Part shown: in pieces, positions 53,321-60,387 of the stretch
How positions within the stretch are numbered: position 1 is the stretch's first letter
Layout of the letters: the number at the start of each line of letters is the position of its first letter
Source of the DNA: Fibrobacter succinogenes
GTDB lineage: Bacteria > Fibrobacterota > Fibrobacteria > Fibrobacterales > Fibrobacteraceae
Assembly (NCBI GenBank): GCA_902800345.1
Contig: CADCDO010000002.1
Span: forward strand, 62,001 to 126,000
Length of the DNA: 64,000 bases
Reading direction: 5' to 3'
Position numbers and translations under genes: made by a program
The notes under the pieces: model-generated
The model's database searches: none
Seen by the model: the letters and a program-made list of their open reading frames with translations, nothing else
What the model was told of the DNA's origin: nothing

Positions 53321-54084
53321 GGGCGAACGAGAGAGCCGCCCCAATGCTCATCGAAAAAGGCTTGGAACAACGGTTCCGGGCCTTTTTTCAGTTCTTCGAT
53401 GACGTCTGCAATCGGGCGCTTGCCGCGATAAAGCATGCGGAACGCGCGTTCGAAAAAAGCAATACGTTCCGGCGGAAATTCGTCAGCATGGAGACGGAGC
53501 GCATGGAGATTTAGGGAAGCGAAACGGAGAGGGTTCCCGAAAGCGCGGCTGCACGGAGGAACATCGTAATCCACCTTGAGCGTACCGCCCACGAACGCGT
53601 AGGCGCCCACCTGGTTTCTCTGCTGCACAGCCGTCGTACCGCCGAGCGTCGCGAACTTGCCGATACGCACATGGCCGCCAAGCTGGCAACCGTTCGCGAT
53701 GACCGCTCCCTCGCCGATTTGGCAGTCGTGCCCCACATGGGCATAAGCCATGATGAGGACGCGCGGAGCAATGCGCGTACAGCCTCCGCCCTGCACCGTT
53801 CCGCGGTTGAGCGTCGTGTATTCGCGGATAATGCAGTTTTCACCGATTTCAAGACAAGTCGGCTCGCCCGCATATTTGAGATCCTGCGGAGGTGCCCCGA
53901 GAACCGCACCGTCATAAACGCGCGTATTCGATTTGATGGTCACGCCGCCATAAACCCGCACTCGCGATTCAAGCACCACGTTCTCGCCAATCGTCGCACC
54001 TTCGTCGACAACGCTCCAGGGGCCAATAACCGCGGACTCGTGGACATTAGCATTCGGATGGACAAAAGCGGAAGGATGGAGCAT
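53317..54084 (-). CDS. lpxA: UDP-N-acetylglucosamine acyltransferase
   Basis: 255 residues, the usual LpxA length. Left-handed beta-helix of hexapeptide repeats (IGENVVLESRVRVYGGVTI, IGEGAVIANGCQLGGHVRIG), catalytic His in MAYAHVGHDCQIG, and the C-terminal helical part (NLHALRLHADEFPPERIAFFERAFRMLY). It performs the first step of lipid A synthesis, supporting an LPS-bearing Gram-negative host. fabZ, lpxD and lpxB are not adjacent, which is unusual for this gene. Confidence 0.95.
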   Translation of the reverse strand: MLHPSAFVHPNANVHESAVIGPWSVVDEGATIGENVVLESRVRVYGGVTIKSNTRVYDGAVLGAPPQDLKYAGEPTCLEIGENCIIREYTTLNRGTVQGGGCTRIAPRVLIMAYAHVGHDCQIGEGAVIANGCQLGGHVRIGKFATLGGTTAVQQRNQVGAYAFVGGTLKVDYDVPPCSRAFGNPLRFASLNLHALRLHADEFPPERIAFFERAFRMLYRGKRPIADVIEELKKGPEPLFQAFFDEHWGGSLVRP

Positions 54085-54089
54085 TATAA

Positions 54090-54230
54090 GTGGTTGGTGG
54101 TTAGTGGTTAGTTGACAAGGACGCCGGAGGCGCTGTTGCTAGCAGCAATTTAGAAAAAGATTCTAGTAAATGCAGGTGGGTATGGGGTATGGGCACGGGG
54201 CTTACGCCCCTCTGGGGAATGGGCAAATGC
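54090..54230. repeat. Intergenic TGGTTAGTGG and GGGTATGGGCACG repeats
   Basis: GTGGTTGGTGGTTAGTGGTT (54091-54113) and GGTATGGGGTATGGGCACGG with the GGGGC-TTAC-GCCCC stem (54180-54212). Same families as at 18830, 20795, 42245 and 55730. Confidence 0.6.
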
Positions 54231-54395
54231 TCAAAAGCGAGCTATTGCATGCGTTTTCCTCTTTTTATATTTTCTTTCGTAGATTTCCTTAATCCCGCTG
54301 ACAGCGTATTTGTTCCGGGTGGGTAGTTCCACTATCTGCTTGACGCGGCCATCCCTTTGCAGGCTAGACAAACCTCGCAATTCGATGGCAGGCAC
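54231..54395 (-). other. Possible short ORF remnant in the pre-Rpn cassette
   Basis: A 54-codon frame (GTG 54395 to TGA 54231) reads PAIELRGLSSLQRDGRVKQI and VELPTRNKYAVSGIKEIYER, which looks like real protein sequence, but it has no ATG or clear RBS. It may be a truncated gene or a chance frame in a conserved element. Confidence 0.3.
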
Positions 54396-54531
54396 CCTGT
54401 GGGGAAGCAGGCCCCACTGTGATCAACGTAGAGCACCGTCTGCAACCTAAAAAAAATCTTGTGGACGTAAAAACCTTGTCGCAACAGGTTTGCAACGGAA
54501 GCGATAAGCTACCGTGGGTGTTCTGCGTCCA
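54395..54531 (+). ncRNA. Candidate structured RNA or leader element before the Rpn gene
   Basis: Nested stems: GTGGGG/CCCCAC (54399-54404, 54412-54417); then an outer stem TGGACG/CGTCCA (54462-54467, 54526-54531) enclosing two hairpins, AAACCT/AGGTTT (54471-54476, 54486-54491) and ACGG/CCGT (54495-54498, 54512-54515), a three-way-junction layout. It does not match RNase P, SRP, 6S or tmRNA by eye. It lies 80 bases before the Rpn ATG. Confidence 0.35.
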
Positions 54532-54613
54532 TCCTTTTAACATTTTGTGGTTCTCCCCGCCTTACTGATTCCGTCTGCAAGCTACAACAAACAACTTAAC
54601 AAACGGAGTCTCT

Positions 54614-55606
54614 ATGAATAGAGAACAATATACAGAAATGCTGCATACCATCAACAAGATTCACAAGGCTAACGGTGATGTCCACAAATGCATCGCCGAA
54701 TACCGCCAAAAGTTCAAATACGTCTATTTTTATAACGACACCATCATCAAGCTGATTCTCGGCAATCCTGAAAACGAAAAGATTACGGCGAATCTTTTCA
54801 ACGCCATTCTCAAGCTGGATGGGGCCAGCAGCATCGACAACTTGACTTTCGTGAATCCGTCCGTAGATAGCGTGCTCTGCAAAAGCATCACCTCGGACAT
54901 TGTCGCACAAAACAAGCATTTGGAACGTATCGTCATGGAAGTCCAACATATCGAAGACGAAACCTACAACGACCGGCTGGTATTCTACACAGCAAAGCAC
55001 ACCATGGCATGCCTCGCTCACGGACAAGGCTACCTGCTCCACACCTTGAACCTTATCAGTCTGCAAATGTTCGATGGATTCCCTGAATCCAAGGATTATC
55101 TCCACAGCGTTCGCCTCAAGAATCAAGAAAACAAAGAATTTTTCAAAAAGCAGACAATCACCCTTGTGGAAGTCCCCAAATTCCTCAAAGGCGATTATGC
55201 CTCGGACAACAGCTTGCTCGCCCAATGGCTGCGTTTCGTCGATTCCCTGAACAACGAAAAGCCGCTCGCCGTCCCCGAAGATTCGATTTTCGCCCAATTG
55301 CAGAAGAAAATGGAATTGAGTATATTTACAGAAGAATTTCTCGTCCATGAGGCTATGGCTATGAGCGACCGCGAATACGAACTTTACGTTGAAAAAAAGC
55401 ATGCCCGCAAAGAAGGCCTTGAAGAAGGGCGTGCGGAAGGGCGTGCGGAAGGGCGTGCAGAAGGGCGTGCAGAAGGGCGTGAAGAAGGTTTCACCGAAGG
55501 CTGCGATGCAACAATCTCCATTTTGCGTAGCCTCGGCGTGTCTGACGATAAAATCGCCGAAGCAGAAGCTCAGTTGAAAAAAATGGGTCACGCACCACAA
55601 AAATAA
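54614..55606 (+). CDS. Rpn/PD-(D/E)XK nuclease-family (transposase-like) protein
   Basis: 330 residues; ACGGAG precedes the ATG. Residues 35-230 match the PD-(D/E)XK 'transposase' family (Rpn/YhgA, TIGR01784 type): YNDTIIKLILGNPENEKITANLFNAIL, the core RIVMEVQHIEDETYNDRLVFYTAK with E-x-Q, and FLKGDYASDNSLLAQWLRF. These proteins cut DNA and promote RecA-independent recombination in E. coli. Near the C-terminus five 12-bp repeats encode EGRA units, then FTEGCDATISIL. Such genes spread within genomes, so it is a mobile-type gene, but no transposon ends were identified. Confidence 0.87.
   Translation: MNREQYTEMLHTINKIHKANGDVHKCIAEYRQKFKYVYFYNDTIIKLILGNPENEKITANLFNAILKLDGASSIDNLTFVNPSVDSVLCKSITSDIVAQNKHLERIVMEVQHIEDETYNDRLVFYTAKHTMACLAHGQGYLLHTLNLISLQMFDGFPESKDYLHSVRLKNQENKEFFKKQTITLVEVPKFLKGDYASDNSLLAQWLRFVDSLNNEKPLAVPEDSIFAQLQKKMELSIFTEEFLVHEAMAMSDREYELYVEKKHARKEGLEEGRAEGRAEGRAEGRAEGREEGFTEGCDATISILRSLGVSDDKIAEAEAQLKKMGHAPQK
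55424..55483 (+). repeat. Five 12-bp tandem repeats in the Rpn gene
   Basis: GAAGGGCGTGCG/A repeats in frame encode EGRA repeats. The number of units is likely variable between strains. Confidence 0.9.
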
Positions 55607-55624
55607 CCGGGAATAAAGTCTTAC

Positions 55625-55658
55625 AAATCCTATGAACATCGGTTCATAGGATTTTTTA
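55625..55658 (+). terminator. Terminator of the Rpn gene
   Basis: AAATCCTATGAAC and GTTCATAGGATTT form a 13-bp perfect stem around ATCG, followed by T-run. Confidence 0.88.
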
Positions 55659-55765
55659 TCAGACCCCAAAAAAAATTCCTTCGGTACCAAACTTCACCCC
55701 AAAGGCACAACGTGCCAGCCCCACTGTTTACTAACCACTAACCACTGTTTACTATATTTTCCCCC

Positions 55766-56869
55766 ATGGGTGGCATTATCATCGCATGCCTGACTGTGCT
55801 TTACGCTTTACTGTTCCTATTCTTCATCATAGGACTGTTGAAGACGCATCGCTACAAAGGCCCCAAGGCGACCCCGAGCGTTTCGGTCGTCGTCCCGATG
55901 CGAAACGAAGAAGAATTTGCCGAACGCACGCTCGAAGCCCTCGCCCTCCAGGACTACGCCGGCGAATGGGAAGTCATTTGCGTCGATGACCGTTCCACGG
56001 ACCGCACTAAAGAAATTCTCGAAAAGTTCGCCGCGACACACCCGCGATTCAGGGTGCTAAGCCTCCCCCAGGATTTACCGCAAATCGCAAGCCCCAAGAA
56101 ACGCGCGCTCGAAAGCGCGTTCAAGATAGCCAAGAACGAAGTGCTTTTGACAATGGACGCCGACTGCATCCCGCGCAAGAGCTGGATTACCTCGATGGCC
56201 GGGCGGTTCATCGACGGTATCTGCATCGTGCAGGGCCCAAAGCAGAACAACGGCACGCGTTCGATGCCACACCTCTACCAGAAACTCGAAACTCTCGGCT
56301 ACACCGCCATGGAAGCCGCGGGCTTTAGCCTTGGCCGCCCGATAGTCGCAAGTGCCGCATGTCTCGCATACAAGAAAGACCTGTTCTTCGAAGTGGGTGG
56401 ATTCGGCGACCTCATCAACCTTTCGAGCGGCGACGACGACATGCTCATCCACAAGATGATGAAAATCCCGGGAACAAAAGTCTGCTACAACCTCGACAAG
56501 GACGCCGTCATCGAAACGGCCCCCGTCCATACGTGGAAGCAGCTGTTCAACCAGCGCGCCCGCTGGAGCAGCAACGGCACGAATTACGAAAGCAAGGCGT
56601 ACATTTTGCTCCTCACGCTCATTTACACGTACTACATCTGGATGTTCGTGAGCCCCTGGTGCACCTTGTTCCTCGACTGCCCGTGGCAATGGTGCGTTTT
56701 CAGCATACTGCCCAAGATTGTCGTCGATTTCGTATTTCTCATGATTGCCTCCTGGAAACTGCATTCCAAGCGCCGCATGCTCGCATTCATCCCGACCGAA
56801 CTTATCCAAATCCCGATGATTGTCTTTGCCGTTCCCGCAGGCATCACCGGAATGTTCCGCTGGAAATAA
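55766..56869 (+). CDS. Membrane glycosyltransferase family 2
   Basis: 367 residues. TM helix at the start (IIIACLTVLYALLFLFFIIGLL), GT-A domain with SVVVPMRNEEEFAERTLEAL, VICVDDRSTDRTKE, TMDADCIPR (D-A-D), SSGDDDMLIHKMM and the acceptor motif QRARWSSNGT (usual Q-x-x-RW), then two to three C-terminal helices (LIYTYYIWMFVSPWCTLF). It belongs with processive or membrane-anchored GT2 enzymes (chitin/hyaluronan/polysaccharide-type). No partner genes adjoin, so the product is unknown. TGGTTAGT-family words lie just upstream. Confidence 0.88.
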   Translation: MGGIIIACLTVLYALLFLFFIIGLLKTHRYKGPKATPSVSVVVPMRNEEEFAERTLEALALQDYAGEWEVICVDDRSTDRTKEILEKFAATHPRFRVLSLPQDLPQIASPKKRALESAFKIAKNEVLLTMDADCIPRKSWITSMAGRFIDGICIVQGPKQNNGTRSMPHLYQKLETLGYTAMEAAGFSLGRPIVASAACLAYKKDLFFEVGGFGDLINLSSGDDDMLIHKMMKIPGTKVCYNLDKDAVIETAPVHTWKQLFNQRARWSSNGTNYESKAYILLLTLIYTYYIWMFVSPWCTLFLDCPWQWCVFSILPKIVVDFVFLMIASWKLHSKRRMLAFIPTELIQIPMIVFAVPAGITGMFRWK

Positions 56870-57194
56870 GTCGTCAGGAATTATAAAATAAATGTCGTCC
56901 TAACGGATTTTTCTCAAATTCCGTAATTTTTTTTTCATTTCTTGAAAACTCTTGTATATTTACTATATGGAATAAAGTTCCAGAATAAGGCGACCTCCAA
57001 AAATTGCTTTGGGAAAAAATCTTATAAAGCGAGCGTAGCGGCCATATTAACGTGGCCATTACCGAGCCGGCTGATTTGGATTTTGCAATCCAAAATTTGA
57101 GCGAGACCGAGTGACGAAACAGCACGAAGTGTTGCAACCAAATTTTTGAAAATGAATTTTTAGAGGGAACCATAAGTCAAGACAGGAGAAAATT
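56870..57194. other. Intergenic region with several hairpins
   Basis: No gene seen. GGCCA-TATTAACG-TGGCC and TTTGGATT-TTGC-AATCCAAA stems lie at about 57040-57100, inside a region beginning GCGAGCGTAGCGG that looks like a repeat. An RBS (AGACAGGAG) lies just before the next gene. Confidence 0.4.
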
Positions 57195-57632
57195 ATGGCA
57201 GAACTCAAATCCGGGGTCGTCCTTAACGAGGACGAAACACTCGTCATGGAACTCGAAGCCGAACTTTGGGCAACCAGTTCAAATCCGATGGCAAGGATGG
57301 TCGGCAACGTCCAAAAATTCATCGCCAAGATTTTTGGCACTCGAATCAAGGGCTACCTTGTCGTCACCGACAAAAGGGTCATCGAAGTCACGGATACCGT
57401 CAACTGTTACTGCTTCAACGTCGGCAGGCACGTCAAATACGTGCTCCCCGGCAGCATCAAAGAAATCGGCTACGAAAAGAGCGCCACATGCGGATGCTTC
57501 TGCCCCGCCTACCACCTCTACTACGAAGGATTCACGCAAGTAACATCAGTGCTGCTCACTTGCGCAAGCGATGAAGAAGCGCAAAAGGTCGTAGACACGT
57601 TCTACAAGGCCGTCTTTGCAAACCAGACTTGA
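57195..57632 (+). CDS. Small protein with bacterial PH-like pattern
   Basis: 145 residues, no signal peptide. Strand-rich: IKGYLVVTDKRVIEVTD is the GxLxLTxxRhhh motif seen in bacterial PH-type domains, followed by VKYVLPGSIKEIGYEKSATCG. A CGCFCPAYHLYYEG segment has three Cys. A C-terminal helix (DEEAQKVVDTFYKAVFA) closes the PH-like fold. It is the first gene of a three-gene operon of unknown function with two membrane proteins. Confidence 0.6.
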   Translation: MAELKSGVVLNEDETLVMELEAELWATSSNPMARMVGNVQKFIAKIFGTRIKGYLVVTDKRVIEVTDTVNCYCFNVGRHVKYVLPGSIKEIGYEKSATCGCFCPAYHLYYEGFTQVTSVLLTCASDEEAQKVVDTFYKAVFANQT

Positions 57633-57635
57633 TCT

Positions 57636-58055
57636 ATGCAGAAAGCTATTAGGTTCATATATCTAAACACCTATTCGTTTTTACTGCTCATTTGCGGAAT
57701 AGCAGTAGTCCTTGTGCCGTTCTTTCTGCTTTCAAAACTGTTCGTCATTCCGCAAGTCATCCTCTTTATCGTTTGTATCAAGCATTCATTGCAGACTTTT
57801 TCCACATGGAATAACAAAAAGAAAAAATACGCCATCCTCATGGAGCGCAACAGGATACATTTCAGACCAGAGACGTTCAAACCCTACATGCAGGCCCCTT
57901 GCGGAAGATTACTGGCAAAAGCCGTACTGGAAGACCTCGGGCAAAAAGACCGCTACAAGGAACTTCTCGAATTCAAGCCTCCATTATTCGAGTCCATAAA
58001 GAAAAACTGCACCCGTCAAAAACCAAGAATCTACATCAACGAGGACTTCAAATGA
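57636..58055 (+). CDS. Membrane protein of unknown function
   Basis: 139 residues. Two TM segments (about 10-30 and 36-55) followed by a basic cytoplasmic part with RNRIHFRPETFKPYMQAPCGRLLAK and EFKPPLFESIKKNC. It starts 3 nt after the PH-like gene and overlaps the start of the next gene by 4 nt. No family recognised. Confidence 0.6.
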   Translation: MQKAIRFIYLNTYSFLLLICGIAVVLVPFFLLSKLFVIPQVILFIVCIKHSLQTFSTWNNKKKKYAILMERNRIHFRPETFKPYMQAPCGRLLAKAVLEDLGQKDRYKELLEFKPPLFESIKKNCTRQKPRIYINEDFK

Positions 58056-58684
58056 CTATTCTGGCATTCATAATAAGTGCAGCGACCGTCATATTGTTGC
58101 ACAAGGAACTTGTCTCCAAGAACCCGTCGCAGACAAAACGGATTTGCATCACGGGAGTGAACATCCTATTCTCGATTTTCTTCGTCGCGTTCATCGCGGT
58201 CATCAGCATGGTCCGTAGCGAGGCGGACGCTTACATCGACCAGCACATCAAAAATCTCGAACAGGAGGTCGGAAAAATTTATCCCGGCGCCTTGGACGAA
58301 CAGATGAGCACCGTCAAGGTAAAGGAAATGCTCATCGCTGCATTCGAAAAAGACCAGAACCATTCCGTCAATGCCGTAGCAGGGAACATCGCAAAGACAT
58401 TCATGGAAAACTACACCTTGGCCGTCCTCAAGGCAATCCAGTCCCTCGAACGCACAAGCGACAGAATTTCCATCAAGCATGCGCTCGTATCGGTAAAGGA
58501 AACCTCCCTTAGCGAAGCGATGCCCTATTTCAGCATTCTCGAAATTTCGCTTCTTTTCGCTTATTTTGTATATGTCATCATATCCGTCGCCTTTACACGG
58601 ATGCTCAACAGTCCCAAAGGCGGCAACATCCCTTTCGGGAACAATGCCGAAAAGAACCCGTCAGGAACGACTACGAAAGAATAG
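58052..58684 (+). CDS. Membrane protein of unknown function
   Basis: 210 residues from ATG 58052, which overlaps the upstream stop; the longer frame to 57899 is a shadow of the preceding gene. TM helices at about 2-18, 32-52 and near 165-185, with an extracytoplasmic helical segment between (QHIKNLEQEVGKIYPGAL, SVNAVAGNIAKTFMENY). The tail is polar. The last bases overlap the convergent nucleotidyltransferase gene. No family recognised. Confidence 0.6.
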   Translation: MTILAFIISAATVILLHKELVSKNPSQTKRICITGVNILFSIFFVAFIAVISMVRSEADAYIDQHIKNLEQEVGKIYPGALDEQMSTVKVKEMLIAAFEKDQNHSVNAVAGNIAKTFMENYTLAVLKAIQSLERTSDRISIKHALVSVKETSLSEAMPYFSILEISLLFAYFVYVIISVAFTRMLNSPKGGNIPFGNNAEKNPSGTTTKE

Positions 58685-59978
58685 CCGCACGGGCCCAATC
58701 CATCGCGGATTCGGCATTTGGAATTTTTCCGTCCAGCTGGAGTTCGAAGCTCTGCTTGATAATTTCGCCCATTTGCTTGCCGGGCCTTACGCCCAAGTCG
58801 AGGAGCATCTTCCCCGTAAGATACGGCTGCGGCGCGGTTTCCAGCAAATCGAGACCAGCGGACACCTGCCACAATTTCTCGGGGAAGCCTTTATCGTCCG
58901 CAGTCGCGTAAAACTGCCGGGGCGTAGCCTTCACGAGCAAGCACAAAAGCTTCAAACCGCCGAGCTTAACCGCCAAACGGCGAAGCGCGGGAGCATCGTC
59001 AACAATCGCAAAATCAAGCCCGCTGTACGCATCCAGAAGCAACGGAACGTTTTTCAGCAAATGCGTCTCGTTCGTGATCCGTTCGAGGAAGTTTAGCGAA
59101 GTCCCCAGATTACCGCAGAGGAACGCCGCAAAGGCAAATTCCATCGCCTGATTGTCCGTAAGCGAAACCCCTTCGGCATCAAGCTTTTCGCGAATGCATT
59201 CCATGTTGTCGAGCATCTCGCCCAGCGCATCCCAAGAGCCATGCAGCGGGAACACCTCCGGGAAAAATTCGTTCAGGCGTATGTCCAAAAAGGCTCGCAG
59301 GCCAAGCGAAGGCTTGCCCGGCTTCATAAGCCACTTCTTGAATTCTTCGAACAAGCGCTCGATGGAAAGGTCCGCAAGCGAAAGCGAACGGCAAAGTTCG
59401 ACCGTCTCGGGCGCAAGCGTAAGCGCAAAGCGGCTCGCGAACTGCACCCCGCGCAAGATGCGCAGGGAATCTTCGACAAAGGCAGGCCCCACATGACGCA
59501 ATAGCCCCTGCTTCAAATCGTCGATTCCGCCATACGGGTCGCACAAAGTAAGCTCCGGCAGTTCCATGCCCATCGCGTTAATCGTAAAGTCTCGGCGAAG
59601 CGCCGCCTCCTTGAACGAAAGTTTCTCGTCGGTATGCACCACGAAACCGCGATGGCCGTAACCGACCTTGCTTTCGGTACGCGGGAACGAAAAATCGAGC
59701 GAAAGCCCCTTCATCGCCAAATGAATGACGCCAAAAGCCTTGCCCACCAAGTTAGTACGTCCGTATTTCTTCAAAATGGGGACAAGTTCATCTTGCGTGA
59801 GGTCATAGACTTCGACATCGTAGTCGCGGCAATCCTTGCCCAAAAGCGCATCGCGCACCCAGCCGCCCACCAAGAAAGCCCGGCCGCCCGCTTCACGAAT
59901 TTCCCCAGCGATAGAAAGCAGGCGACGCGGAATATCCGGTTCGTAGCGTTCACCGGCAAGAGTCAAAAGCGAAGGCAT
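58671..59978 (-). CDS. tRNA nucleotidyltransferase / poly(A) polymerase family protein
   Basis: 435 residues. Class II nucleotidyltransferase head: FLVGGWVRDALLGKDCRDYDVEVY (G-G-x-VRD--L-G---D-D-E), FGVIHLAMKGLSLDFSFPR, RRDFTINAMG and LLRHVGPAFVEDSLRILRGVQFASRF. The rest is helical. The motifs fit CCA-adding or A-adding enzymes rather than PcnB. The tRNA-Val here lacks an encoded CCA, which makes a CCA-adding role sensible. The gene's start overlaps the stop of the lipoprotein gene upstream by 1 nt. Confidence 0.88.
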   Translation of the reverse strand: MPSLLTLAGERYEPDIPRRLLSIAGEIREAGGRAFLVGGWVRDALLGKDCRDYDVEVYDLTQDELVPILKKYGRTNLVGKAFGVIHLAMKGLSLDFSFPRTESKVGYGHRGFVVHTDEKLSFKEAALRRDFTINAMGMELPELTLCDPYGGIDDLKQGLLRHVGPAFVEDSLRILRGVQFASRFALTLAPETVELCRSLSLADLSIERLFEEFKKWLMKPGKPSLGLRAFLDIRLNEFFPEVFPLHGSWDALGEMLDNMECIREKLDAEGVSLTDNQAMEFAFAAFLCGNLGTSLNFLERITNETHLLKNVPLLLDAYSGLDFAIVDDAPALRRLAVKLGGLKLLCLLVKATPRQFYATADDKGFPEKLWQVSAGLDLLETAPQPYLTGKMLLDLGVRPGKQMGEIIKQSFELQLDGKIPNAESAMDWARAAILS

Positions 59979-60367
59979 TACTTGTTCGCCTCGACAGACG
60001 AATCCGCAGCAACCGACTTGTAACGGTCGTAAATGCTCGTTGTCTTTTCTTCCGAAGAATCCTGCAACAGTTTCGAAACAGGGATGACGCTCTTGGACGA
60101 ATCGGCAAGTTCCGCCGATCCCGTATTAGCATAGCGCTCGTAAATGCTACCGGTCGATTGTCCCGACTCGTTTTTCTTTTTCGATTCGTCATCGCGGCAG
60201 GTACGAAGCTCGTTTTCCATATAGGCACGCTGGTCGGGCGAATAATTCATCGTGCTCAAGCGGTATTCGATTTCTTCGCAGACAAGTCCCTGGCGTTCGC
60301 CGGCACAACCCGCAAACAGAAGGGTCAAAGCAAGAAAAGGCAAAGTCTTTAAAACAAACTTGTTCAT
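59978..60367 (-). CDS. Small lipoprotein
   Basis: 129 residues from ATG 60367 (upstream in-frame ATG 60391 overlaps the propeller gene's stop and gives no better signal; AGGAGATTGTT precedes 60367). MNKFVLKTLPFLALTLLFAGC is a clear lipobox, Cys at about 21. The mature part has two copies of a short motif (SIYERYANTGS and SIYDRYKSVAADS) and two more Cys. Function unknown. It is between the PorZ-like gene and the nucleotidyltransferase in one transcription direction. Confidence 0.72.
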   Translation of the reverse strand: MNKFVLKTLPFLALTLLFAGCAGERQGLVCEEIEYRLSTMNYSPDQRAYMENELRTCRDDESKKKNESGQSTGSIYERYANTGSAELADSSKSVIPVSKLLQDSSEEKTTSIYDRYKSVAADSSVEANK

Positions 60368-60387
60368 AACAATCTCCTCGCGGGCCA

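Noticed and set aside
54290..54531. tmRNA, RNase P, SRP or 6S RNA
   Set aside because: The signature segments of those RNAs were not found, so it is listed only as an unassigned candidate.
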